A stretch of 64,000 bases of DNA from Rhodospirillales bacterium. Lineage in GTDB: Bacteria; Pseudomonadota; Alphaproteobacteria; Micavibrionales; Micavibrionaceae. The notes beneath the pieces are model-generated. The model was not told the DNA's origin. It saw only the letters and a list, made by a program, of their open reading frames with translations, and searched no databases. Within the stretch, counting starts at the first letter, position 1, and each line of letters begins with the position of its first letter. The stretch lies in contig JACKJA010000002.1 in NCBI GenBank assembly GCA_020638175.1, positions 2,028,716 through 2,092,715 of the forward strand, written 5' to 3'. Both the position numbers and the translations under genes were made by a program. This document shows, piece by piece, positions 1-8,502 of the stretch.

Positions 1-214
1 TGCTCACATCAGCAACACTAACAGCATGTGTACCAGCGCCGGTTTCCGTCATGGTTGCAAAGTCAAGGGTCCGGGTCTGCGTCACCGCAACAGCCTGCAC
101 GATAACCCCGCGCATGTTAACAGCGGTCGTCGCCGCATCAGCCGGTTGCCCGGCAACACCCAGAGCCGCGACCGTCGCCGCCCCTAAGAGAATCTTTTTT
201 GTTTTATTATCCAT
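1..214 (-). CDS. Secreted DUF4402-like protein, N-terminal part (runs off the window)
   Basis: The reading frame starts with ATG at 214 and is open to the left edge, so only about 71 residues are visible. An AGGAGCG ribosome-binding site lies about 8 bases upstream. The first 27 residues form a signal peptide (MDNKTKK, then a hydrophobic core ending near AGQPADA). The mature start, with a V-x-Q-A-V-A-V-T-Q-T-R-T-L-D-F segment, resembles DUF4402 proteins, small secreted beta-rich proteins of unknown role in Gram-negative bacteria. Another likely member lies at 3171-3650. The family call is by eye and the C-terminal two thirds are missing. Confidence 0.6.
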   Translation of the reverse strand, partial: MDNKTKKILLGAATVAALGVAGQPADAATTAVNMRGVIVQAVAVTQTRTLDFATMTETGAGTHAVSVADVS

Positions 215-538
215 ATGCTTCGCTCCTTTTTCGCTTTTTGATAATAAAACTGCAAACCGCCCTTAAAAATTCTTTTTTAGCCGACTTGCAGTCTACCCCT
301 CACAGAATTGCACAAACACTTTTGTTTTTGCCCGTACACTCTGCACTCTCGAACATCAGAATAAACTAATGTTCATATATAGAGTACATGAGCATTCCTA
401 AAATTGTCTTAACATGCGCTCCTGCGAAAAATTTTTTAAACACGTTTATTTATTTCACGAGTATTGCTCCCTTTAGAAAAGGAAACGTAATGCGATGGTA
501 TACGATTCGAACTGTTATGTATAGGGCGTATTCATCTG

Positions 539-567
539 TTTACTCGGAGTTTTGCACACAATATAGT
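539..567 (+). promoter_or_regulatory. Candidate sigma70-type promoter for the TPR-sulfotransferase gene
   Basis: TTTACT (539-544) and TATAGT (562-567) are separated by exactly 17 bases, about 40 bases upstream of the TTG start at 608. The rest of the gap 215-607 is AT-rich and I see no convincing gene in it. A 78-codon frame at 388-624 overlaps the next gene and has no ribosome-binding site. Confidence 0.4.
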
Positions 568-607
568 ATGGCAAGAGTCTGGCTAAAAAATCACAGGAGA
601 ATCGCCG

Positions 608-2983
608 TTGACACAAGAATATAAGGAAGTCTCGCTGGAAGACGCCCTGAACATCGCTTCCATGCATATGCAAGCCGGGAACTACCGGGTCGCCGAGATG
701 ACCTACCGGGATATTTTAAAGGCCATCCCCGATCATTTTTTCAGCCTTTATTATCTGGGGCTGGCCATGTACTACCTCAGCAACCTTCCCGAATCACTTA
801 AATATCTGGAACAAGCCGCCAACAGCAACGAAGCCACGGCGGAATTCTGGTGCAATCTGGGGATCATCCGTCAGGCCGCCGGCAATCACGACGGCGCGCA
901 GGAAGCCTTCAACCGGTCCATCGCCATGGACGACAAGGGATCTTATGCCGATCCGCACTGGAACAAAGCCCACAGCCTGTGGCTGGCCGGAAAATACGAC
1001 GAAGCTGAAAAATGCGCCCGCAAAGCCACGGAAATAAACCCGGCCAGCCCGGAAGCATGGCTTAATCTGGGCACAGCTCTCGTCAAACTCGACCGGCTTG
1101 AGGACGCCGCCGCCAGCTGGGAAAAAGCACTGGAAATCCGGCCTGATTACGCCTTTGCCTGGAGCAACCTCGGCTCCGTGCTGCGCGACATGGGTAAATT
1201 ATCGGATTCCGAAGAAGCATGCCGCAAGGCACTGGAGCTCCAGCCGCAATACCCCGAAGCCATTTGCAACCTCGGCAACGCCCTGCTCGATCAGGGGCAA
1301 ATCACCAGTGCCGAAGAATTGTACCGCAGCGCCATTGCCCTCAAACCGGATTACGCCCAGGCCCATAATAATTTGTGCGTCTGCCTGATCCGGCAATCCC
1401 GTTTTGACGAAGCTGTGCTGCACGCGCGCTACGCGACATCCTTTGACAAGAACTACGCCGAAGCGTTTATCAACCTCAGCGACGCCTTGCGCCATCTCGG
1501 TAAAATCGAGGAAGCCATCACCGCCATCCAGCAAGCGGCCAACCTGAATCCTGAATCCGCCGAAGTTCACATGGATCTGGCCGACGCCCTGTTTATGCAG
1601 GATCATTATGGTGATGCTGAAGTCGAGCTACAACGCGCCAAAGAGCTGGAACCCGATTCCCCGCGCGTCTTCCTGAAGCTTGCCAACGTTCTGGAACGCG
1701 GCAACAAGATCGACGAAGCCCTCGAAGCAATCGACAAGGCCGTAGAACTCAACCCGGAAATGCCCGAAGCCTACCTGCGCAAAGCGCAAATCTGCCATAT
1801 TTCCAACCGGATCGAAGAGGCTGAAAAATGCCTGAACAAGGCACTGGAACTGCGCCCTGACATGCCGGGGATTTATGTAACACTGGCCGAACTGCAACAA
1901 ACCAAGGGCGATATGAACGCCTCGCTGGCCAGTGTCAAAAAAGCATTTGAAATCACAAAACATATTCCGGGCGCGTACCTGACTTTAAGTAAACTGAAAA
2001 AATTCACTGCCGACGATGAAGATTTCAAAACCATGCTGGAGCTGGAAAAGACCATTGAATCGCGGGGACTGGATCAGGCAACGTCACTCAATTTCGCCCT
2101 GTATTCCGCTTATGAGAATATCGGCGATTACAAACAGGCCTTTGCACACTTGAAAAAGGCCAATGACTACAAACGCCAGATGATCCCCTTCCAGCCGGAG
2201 CAGCAAAAAAACCACTATCAGAAAATCAAGGATGCCTATACGCCGGAAACCCTTAAAAAATTCGAGGGCAAAGGCTATGACTCCGATATTCCCGTTTTCA
2301 TCGTTGGTATGCCGCGGTCGGGCACAACCCTGACCGAACAAATTATTTCCTCTCACCCCGATGTATTCGGCGCCGGAGAACTGCCGACGCTAGGACAGAC
2401 AGAAGCACACCTCGGCGGATTGACCACCGAAAATGCTGCGCAAAAAGGGCAGCTCTATGTCGATGAAATCAAAAAGCTAGACCCGTCCGGAAAAGCCCTG
2501 CGGATCACCGATAAAATGCCCGGGAACTTTTCGAAAATCGGGCTGATCGCCTGCATCCTGCCGCACGCAAAAATCATCCATTGCCGCCGCGACCCGATTG
2601 ACAATTGCCTGTCGTGCTACAAGCAAAACTTCGCCCGCGGCCAGTACTGGTCCTATAATCTTGAGGAACTCGCCGAACAACACCTCCTCTATCAGGACAT
2701 CATGGATCACTGGCGCAAAGTCCTGCCCGGTCGCTTCCTTGAAATCGACTACGAGGAAACCGTCGGAAACTTCGAAGAACAGGCCCGCAAGCTGATCGAT
2801 TTTGTCGACCTGCCGTGGAATGACGCCTGTCTGGAGCCTCACAAACAAAAACGCGCCGTCCTGACAGCATCGAAAACACAGGTGGTCAAACCGATTTACA
2901 AAACATCGGTCAAAGCCTGGCAACGCTACGAAGACGAGCTGCAGCCGCTCATACAGGGGCTGGCCGCCGGGAAAAAAGCGTAG
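608..2983 (+). CDS. TPR-repeat sulfotransferase family protein
   Basis: A 791-residue protein in two parts. Residues about 10-480 are tandem 34-residue tetratricopeptide repeats (recurring A-x-x-x-L-G-x-x-L and P-x-x-A pattern). Residues about 560-780 are a sulfotransferase domain. Its 5'-phosphosulfate-binding loop reads VGMPRSGTTLTEQ, and the 3'-phosphate site reads HCRRDPIDNCLS. Such proteins move sulfate from PAPS to an acceptor; the acceptor here is unknown, and the TPR half probably binds a protein partner. The start is TTG, chosen because AGGAG lies 8 bases upstream and no better ATG exists. The gene stands alone, followed by a tRNA. Domain assignment is firm, substrate open. Confidence 0.88.
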   Translation: MTQEYKEVSLEDALNIASMHMQAGNYRVAEMTYRDILKAIPDHFFSLYYLGLAMYYLSNLPESLKYLEQAANSNEATAEFWCNLGIIRQAAGNHDGAQEAFNRSIAMDDKGSYADPHWNKAHSLWLAGKYDEAEKCARKATEINPASPEAWLNLGTALVKLDRLEDAAASWEKALEIRPDYAFAWSNLGSVLRDMGKLSDSEEACRKALELQPQYPEAICNLGNALLDQGQITSAEELYRSAIALKPDYAQAHNNLCVCLIRQSRFDEAVLHARYATSFDKNYAEAFINLSDALRHLGKIEEAITAIQQAANLNPESAEVHMDLADALFMQDHYGDAEVELQRAKELEPDSPRVFLKLANVLERGNKIDEALEAIDKAVELNPEMPEAYLRKAQICHISNRIEEAEKCLNKALELRPDMPGIYVTLAELQQTKGDMNASLASVKKAFEITKHIPGAYLTLSKLKKFTADDEDFKTMLELEKTIESRGLDQATSLNFALYSAYENIGDYKQAFAHLKKANDYKRQMIPFQPEQQKNHYQKIKDAYTPETLKKFEGKGYDSDIPVFIVGMPRSGTTLTEQIISSHPDVFGAGELPTLGQTEAHLGGLTTENAAQKGQLYVDEIKKLDPSGKALRITDKMPGNFSKIGLIACILPHAKIIHCRRDPIDNCLSCYKQNFARGQYWSYNLEELAEQHLLYQDIMDHWRKVLPGRFLEIDYEETVGNFEEQARKLIDFVDLPWNDACLEPHKQKRAVLTASKTQVVKPIYKTSVKAWQRYEDELQPLIQGLAAGKKA

Positions 2984-3043
2984 GAAAGAGAAATCATTTT
3001 AAGCTTTCCAAACCCATGCGGGATATGTTAGAAAATCCCCCGC

Positions 3044-3118
3044 GCCGGCTTAGCACAGTGGTAGTGCAGCGGTTTTGTAAACCGAAGGTCGGGAGTTCAA
3101 ATCTCTCAGCCGGCACCA
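3044..3118 (+). tRNA. tRNA-Thr (anticodon TGT)
   Basis: Acceptor arms GCCGGCT (3044-3050) and AGCCGGC pair fully, CCA is encoded (3116-3118), the T-loop reads TTCAAAT, and the anticodon loop TTTGTAA gives TGT. The outermost anticodon-stem pair is G-A; the rest of the cloverleaf is regular. Confidence 0.93.
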
Positions 3119-3170
3119 TTTCCCTCCCCGGACCCGCCGGGGAACATCTCTAAAAATCAAAAACTATGGA

Positions 3171-3650
3171 TTACTGCAAAACCGCATTAACGGTGAACGT
3201 CCCGGTATACGTTCCGGTAGCCTGATTGCTGCCGACATTCATAGCGGCGCCAATCGGAACATTCACAAAAAAAGCGGTAACGGTCGCCGTTTTACCGCCG
3301 CCATTGGTAATCAGGTTGAAATTGTTAACCGTCATGGTCGTTGTTCCGTTACTGATCGTACCGGGCGAAGCGGCAACGCTGATCTGGATCGGCCGCAACG
3401 GCGGCGTCTGCGTCACAACGCAGCGTGCATAGGAATACGGCGCGCCGCCCGCCGACAGGCACCCCGCGACATTACGGCTGCCGTCCGGGCGAACCGTGAC
3501 GGCATTGGCGCTGGCACACGGAATAATGTCGCCAAAAATCATCATTTGTGGGCAGTTCAACGACTGAGCCGCCGCAGGATCAGGCAGCCCCCCGGCCAAG
3601 GCCAGAGCGGATAAAGACAGGAAGATGGTTTTTTGACTGCGTTTGCTCAT
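3171..3650 (-). CDS. Secreted DUF4402-like protein
   Basis: A 159-residue protein, counting from ATG at 3650 rather than the upstream in-frame ATG at 3701, because a signal peptide then starts at once (MSKRSQKT, hydrophobic core, AAAQS cleavage site near residue 28). The mature part is rich in Thr, Val, Asn and Gly and ends in a beta-strand pattern (GTYTGTFTVNAVLQ) typical of DUF4402. Two early cysteines (C-P-Q and P-C-A) and two later ones may form disulfides. The family has no established function. It probably belongs to the same family as the truncated gene at 1-214. Secretion is clear; the family call is moderate. Confidence 0.68.
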   Translation of the reverse strand: MSKRSQKTIFLSLSALALAGGLPDPAAAQSLNCPQMMIFGDIIPCASANAVTVRPDGSRNVAGCLSAGGAPYSYARCVVTQTPPLRPIQISVAASPGTISNGTTTMTVNNFNLITNGGGKTATVTAFFVNVPIGAAMNVGSNQATGTYTGTFTVNAVLQ

Positions 3651-3767
3651 TTTCTTTGCTATATTAATATGCTCACCGGCTGCGAAACACAGCCTATTCA
3701 ATATATCTTATCTTTCCAACTTGTTTTTACAATTTTACCCGTTTGTTTTTAAAGTTCTATTAAGTTT

Positions 3768-3832
3768 TTGCTAATATGTTGTTGCTAATATGATAGTGGG
3801 AAGAAGCCTTCAGGATAAAAGGACTAGCCCAC
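3768..3832 (+). promoter_or_regulatory. Upstream region of the RTX gene: direct repeat plus possible structured leader
   Basis: An 11-base repeat TTGCTAATATG occurs at 3768-3778 and again at 3782-3792. It is followed by a possible hairpin, GTGGG (3796-3800) pairing with CCCAC (3828-3832) around an inner CCTT/AAGG pair. This lies 37-100 bases before the ATG at 3869. The repeats could be a regulator site and the hairpin part of the mRNA leader. I could not match it to a known riboswitch. Confidence 0.3.
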
Positions 3833-3868
3833 AAAAAATGGAGTGAAGCAAAGGGTTATCGAGGAATT

Positions 3869-6800
3869 ATGGCCTATTTTCATCTGAGCATAGAAGCGAG
3901 CGCGTTATACAGCATTGACTCGCCGACGTTAGAGGTACTGGTCGGCGGCGTTGTTGTGTCTTCGGCTGTGATCACGGCGCAAACGGGCGTTGGTTCGGAT
4001 GTTTTGTTGTTTGAGCTGGAGTTCAGCGGCAGTTATCCGTCTTCCCTGTCGTTCAGATTTAACGACGGTTCGGCGGAAGGCGGGCGTTCGATTACGCTGG
4101 AAACGGTGCGAGTGAACGGCCAGGCGGTGAATGGCAGCGACCTGACCGCCACATTGCTGGCCCAGAGCCAGAGTTCATCTTTGAACGTAGCCGCCAATGA
4201 CCATCTGTTCGGGCGCGTAGAGCCGACGGCGGGTGATCTGGGCACGGTAACGGTGACCGGCACGGCTGGCGACGACCGGCTGAACGGGACCTCGGCCAAT
4301 GGCGATGTGATTGACGGCGGGACCGGTCATGACTGGCTGCGCGGCGTTGGCGGCGACGATGCGATCATCGGCGGTGACGGGAATGATGTAATTTTTGGCG
4401 AAGGCGGCAACGACCTGATTATGGGCGGCCTTGGCATGGATACGATCTTCGGCAATGACGGCGACGATTTGCTCTACGGTCAGGACGATATGGATTACAT
4501 CATCGCCGGAGATGGGAATGACGTTCTGAGTGGCGGCCTGGGGAATGATTATCTGCTCGGCGATGCCGGGAATGACATCCTATTTGGTGAGGCCGGTGAT
4601 GACTGGCTGTTGGGCGACGCCGGGGATGATTACCTGTACGGTGATGCCGGCAACGATACGCTGGTGGGCGGGAGCGGTATAGATGTCCTGTTTGGCGGCG
4701 CGGATAACGATACGCTGCACGGGGAAGACGGCGATGATTTCCTGTTCGGGGAAGACGGAATTGACCTGATCTCCGGCGGCGCGGGCAACGATACGATTGG
4801 CGGCGGCATCGGCGATGACGAGATTTACGGCGAAGCGGGCGATGATGTTATCGCCGGCGGCGACGGGAACGATACGATATCGGGCGGCGCGGATAACGAT
4901 ACGATCTATGGCGATGCCGGGAACGATACGCTGATCGGCGGCGCGGGCGCGGACACGATCGACGGCGGCGCGGATAATGACGTGATCCACGGTCACGGTC
5001 TGGATATCAGCACGATATCCTCGATCCTGTTCGCCAACCCGAATGTGGTTTATTCCAATGCGACGGGATCGTTCTACCAGTATGTCAGCACCACCCAGAC
5101 ATGGGATAATGCCGATACGGCGGCGCAGGCAGCAACGCTGAATGGCGTGGCGGGTCACCTAGTGACAATCACCACAGCCGCAGAGAATAGCTACGTGGCG
5201 AGCTTGATCGGCGCCAGCATCTGGATCGGTGCGAACGACGTTGACACCGAAAGCACATGGACATGGACCGGCGGTCTGGAACAAGGCGTTTCCTTCTGGC
5301 AAGGTCTGGCGGCCGGGACAACCCTGAACAACATGTACACAAACTGGAATGCCGGCGAACCGAACGAATATGGGACCGGCGAAGATTATCTGGAATTCCA
5401 GACCAGCGGCGTGTGGAATGACAACGGCGGCCCGAACCAGACCGCTCTGGCCCGCGGTTACGTGATTGAATGGGAAGCGGGGCTGATGGGCGATGACGGC
5501 GCAGCCGATATCCTGTCCGGCGGCACCGGTAACGATTTTATCTACGGCTATGACGGCAACGACACCCTGAACGGGGATGGCGATAACGACGTCCTGTTCG
5601 GCGGCGCCGGATCCGATACCGTCAACGGCGGCACAGGTAATGATATCTTGTTTGCCTATGATGCCACCGCAACGGGACCGACCAGCGGCGGTAGCGGCGG
5701 TAGCGGCTCCACCCCCATTAACGACGATTTTGCCGCAGATCTGGGAAGCTGGACTTACGCAGACGGTTTCTTCGGCAGCAGCGGCACATCCAACAACTAT
5801 GCCAATGGCGTCTATACGGGCGCAGACGGCAATACAGCCGCCGGAGCCATGGAACTCTCTCTGGGCGGGATTGATAACAATACAATTTCAACCATGTCCG
5901 GCGCGTTCCAGTATAATTTCTCACTGAGCAGTGCGATGTCGAATGCCCAGCTGACTTTGTCTTATCACGTGCTTGACGCCGTTCTGGATGGCGACCCCTT
6001 TGATGCTGGCGAAGACCTCTGGCTGTATGCGGATATCGACGGCACGACATACAGCAACGATGCCAACCCGCATTTCTTTGAACTGCTGGGGACTGCGGCC
6101 GGTGCCAGCTACGACGGCGGCTGGAATACGATTACATTGAATGTCGGGGCTCTGGGTGCCGGAAGCCACACCCTGTCTCTGGGCGGTTTGCTCAACAGCA
6201 AAACATGGAACTCCGAAGAATACGACATCCGCTTTGATGATATCACACTCGCGGAATCGACGGCAGTGACCTTGCTGAGCGAAGATTTTTCAACCGATAC
6301 CGGTGTATTTACTTATAGCGACGGCGGTTTCGGCGGTAGTGACAGTGCCAACGTTGATGTCTCTGGCGTACGTGACACCACCGATGGCGGCGTAGCGAAC
6401 GGCTCTCTGGAAGTTTATGTAGATGGTTTTAATAACTCGTCATTTACAAATGCGTCCGGAACATGGGATGCCTCGATAGCGCCAGCCGACGATATGACCA
6501 ACGTCCAGATTACTTTCTCCTACCATCACTGGCATTCCAATTCGAATGATAACGGTGAAGATTCAGAGGTCTATTTTGAATTTGATGGCACCATTTATGA
6601 TGCCAGCGGCGGCAACAGCTTTATTTCCCAAGCCTTGGGAAGCGCCGGAACAACCGATACAGGCTGGGTCACCGTTACGATTGATCTGCCGGATCTGACA
6701 TCGGGATCGACTTACAATTTGTCTCTTGGCATCTTGCATGTGGGCGCCAACAGAAAAAACGAAGATGCCTATATCCGCTTCGACGACATCACAATCACCG

Positions 6801-7861
6801 GCGACGCCGCTAGTGGCGGCGGTGGCGGCGGTGGTGGTTCCGGCGGCGGAACGGGCGCTGACTTGGGAACAACTAACGTTCTCGATGGCGGCGACGGCAA
6901 CGACACGCTCTACGGCAGCGGTGGGAATGATACGCTGACCGGCGGCAACGGCGATGATGTCCTGTATTCAGGTTCATCCGAAACGCTGGACGCAACGATT
7001 GCCGCTATTCTGGCCGCCAATGCCGGCGTTTCCTACAGCGCCGATACAAACAGCTTCTATCAGGTCGTATCCAGCATGGTTGACTGGACGGTAGCCGACG
7101 CGGCAGCAAATTCTTCGACGTTATCCGGACTAACCGGTGTGAACGGCCATCTGGCAACAATTACTTCAGCAGCCGAACAAACGTTCCTCGAAGGCATAAC
7201 CGGTGGCACCAGCTCCTGGCTGGGCGGCGGCGATTTCGGCAGCGAAGGTGTCTGGCGCTGGACATCCGGCCCGGAAGCGGGAATCCAATTCGCAAATTCA
7301 AGCGGCACAGCGGTCAACAGCCACTTCAATGACTGGACATCCGGCCAGCCAAATGATTCAAACGGGACACAGGATTACCTGTACATGTTGAATGGGACAC
7401 AGTGGGCTGACCTCGTCGTCGAAGGCGACGGTAGCACAGGGTTTGTGACCGTCCCGCAATACATCATCGAATGGGAGGCCGACACTCTGCTCTCTACCGT
7501 TGATAGGAACATCCTGAGCGGTGGCGACGGTCTAGACACGCTTTACGGCAGCTACAACGGTCTGGATGTCTTCGTATTCGAAGCCGCCAGCGCATATAAC
7601 AATGTTGATATCATCGAGAGTTTCGATGCCGCAGGCCATGACCAGATTGATCTGAGCGAACTCCTGACCGGCTATGACGCCCTGACAAACGACATCAATG
7701 ACTTCCTGCAGTTCAGCGAGTCCGGTGGCAATACGACCATCTCTATCGACGCTAACGGCACGACGGGCGGCGCCAGCTTTGCAGATGTAGCACAAATCAA
7801 CGGCGTGACCGGACTCGACATTGCTCAAATGATCGCTGCCGACAATCTGATTATTGCTTAA
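3869..7861 (+). CDS. Type I secreted RTX protein with two C-type lectin domains
   Basis: A 1330-residue acidic protein without a signal peptide. Order: beta-rich N-terminus (about 1-125, perhaps carbohydrate-binding); RTX nonapeptides of GGxGxDxxx type (about 130-378); C-type lectin domain 1 (about 380-535, with the sugar-ligand motif EPN); short RTX block (545-595); two related jelly-roll-like units (about 617-800 and 803-985) separated by Gly/Ser linkers; third RTX block (1005-1035); C-type lectin domain 2 (about 1048-1205, QPN motif); and a C-terminal type I secretion target segment (1214-1330). RTX repeats fold on binding calcium outside the cell, so this is probably a secreted or surface adhesin. 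No type I secretion genes lie nearby. The exact sugar ligand is unknown. Confidence 0.88.
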   Translation: MAYFHLSIEASALYSIDSPTLEVLVGGVVVSSAVITAQTGVGSDVLLFELEFSGSYPSSLSFRFNDGSAEGGRSITLETVRVNGQAVNGSDLTATLLAQSQSSSLNVAANDHLFGRVEPTAGDLGTVTVTGTAGDDRLNGTSANGDVIDGGTGHDWLRGVGGDDAIIGGDGNDVIFGEGGNDLIMGGLGMDTIFGNDGDDLLYGQDDMDYIIAGDGNDVLSGGLGNDYLLGDAGNDILFGEAGDDWLLGDAGDDYLYGDAGNDTLVGGSGIDVLFGGADNDTLHGEDGDDFLFGEDGIDLISGGAGNDTIGGGIGDDEIYGEAGDDVIAGGDGNDTISGGADNDTIYGDAGNDTLIGGAGADTIDGGADNDVIHGHGLDISTISSILFANPNVVYSNATGSFYQYVSTTQTWDNADTAAQAATLNGVAGHLVTITTAAENSYVASLIGASIWIGANDVDTESTWTWTGGLEQGVSFWQGLAAGTTLNNMYTNWNAGEPNEYGTGEDYLEFQTSGVWNDNGGPNQTALARGYVIEWEAGLMGDDGAADILSGGTGNDFIYGYDGNDTLNGDGDNDVLFGGAGSDTVNGGTGNDILFAYDATATGPTSGGSGGSGSTPINDDFAADLGSWTYADGFFGSSGTSNNYANGVYTGADGNTAAGAMELSLGGIDNNTISTMSGAFQYNFSLSSAMSNAQLTLSYHVLDAVLDGDPFDAGEDLWLYADIDGTTYSNDANPHFFELLGTAAGASYDGGWNTITLNVGALGAGSHTLSLGGLLNSKTWNSEEYDIRFDDITLAESTAVTLLSEDFSTDTGVFTYSDGGFGGSDSANVDVSGVRDTTDGGVANGSLEVYVDGFNNSSFTNASGTWDASIAPADDMTNVQITFSYHHWHSNSNDNGEDSEVYFEFDGTIYDASGGNSFISQALGSAGTTDTGWVTVTIDLPDLTSGSTYNLSLGILHVGANRKNEDAYIRFDDITITGDAASGGGGGGGGSGGGTGADLGTTNVLDGGDGNDTLYGSGGNDTLTGGNGDDVLYSGSSETLDATIAAILAANAGVSYSADTNSFYQVVSSMVDWTVADAAANSSTLSGLTGVNGHLATITSAAEQTFLEGITGGTSSWLGGGDFGSEGVWRWTSGPEAGIQFANSSGTAVNSHFNDWTSGQPNDSNGTQDYLYMLNGTQWADLVVEGDGSTGFVTVPQYIIEWEADTLLSTVDRNILSGGDGLDTLYGSYNGLDVFVFEAASAYNNVDIIESFDAAGHDQIDLSELLTGYDALTNDINDFLQFSESGGNTTISIDANGTTGGASFADVAQINGVTGLDIAQMIAADNLIIA

Positions 7862-8072
7862 CTTGACCTTATTGCTGATAAAAACAGCATACAGGAGTCA
7901 TCGCGGTAAATATTCCCCTTAAAATATTTGTAGAGATCACTAATAAGAACCGCCAAATTACATTAAATACCTCCGATTATTTATTTACCTTTACGGTTTT
8001 TATTCTATCCTTATCGTAAGGATGGAATTTTACATCCCCGGCATTACATCACGTCCAGAACGAGAGACAGAC

Positions 8073-8474
8073 ATGGACCGTGTACTCGAAACGATTATAG
8101 CCGACCGGTTTATACCGGAAGGATATTGTATGGTATGGCGTCCGGAACTGATCTGGATGAACGTGCTGTCCGATATTACGCTGGCGTTGGCTTATTTCGC
8201 CATACCGGCAAGCGCGGCGTTTTTTATCCACCGCCATGGAAAAGCCCTGCCCTATCCATGGATATTTCGTATGTGCGGGATTTTTCTGGTTTTATGCGGG
8301 CTTTTACACATCCTGTCTATCATCGAGATCTGGCAGCCCGTTTATTACTTGTCCGGCATCATCAAAGTCTTCACCTCGGCAATTGCGCTGGCGCTGGCCG
8401 CCTTCAGTCTCCCTCTGGCTCCTGTCTTGCTGAACAGATGGAGCCAAAAGCTGCATACAGATAACAAAGGATAA
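8073..8474 (+). CDS. Small membrane protein resembling the ETR1 ethylene-binding domain
   Basis: A 133-residue protein with three or four hydrophobic helices and little else. ATG at 8073 is preferred over the frame's first ATG at 8022 because it gives the family-like N-terminus. It matches the transmembrane sensor domain of plant and cyanobacterial ethylene receptors: SDxxxALAYFAIP (Asp34, Tyr41, Pro45), then LCGLLH with Cys75 and His79, and Lys98 further on. In ETR1 the Cys and His four residues apart bind the copper ion that holds ethylene, and the Asp-Tyr-Pro spacing is the same. It ends 28 bases before a histidine kinase gene, so the two are probably co-transcribed and may form a split receptor. 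Ethylene binding itself is inference; copper or redox sensing is an alternative. Confidence 0.75.
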   Translation: MDRVLETIIADRFIPEGYCMVWRPELIWMNVLSDITLALAYFAIPASAAFFIHRHGKALPYPWIFRMCGIFLVLCGLLHILSIIEIWQPVYYLSGIIKVFTSAIALALAAFSLPLAPVLLNRWSQKLHTDNKG

Positions 8475-8502
8475 GCTCAAACTACGAAATGAAAGATGGC
8501 CC

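Noticed and set aside
388..624. 78-codon frame before the TPR-sulfotransferase
   Set aside because: No ribosome-binding site, overlaps the real gene, and contains the likely promoter.
3796..3860. c-di-GMP (GEMM) riboswitch before the RTX gene
   Set aside because: A GCAAAGGG stretch looks similar, but the conserved first half of the GEMM consensus is missing.
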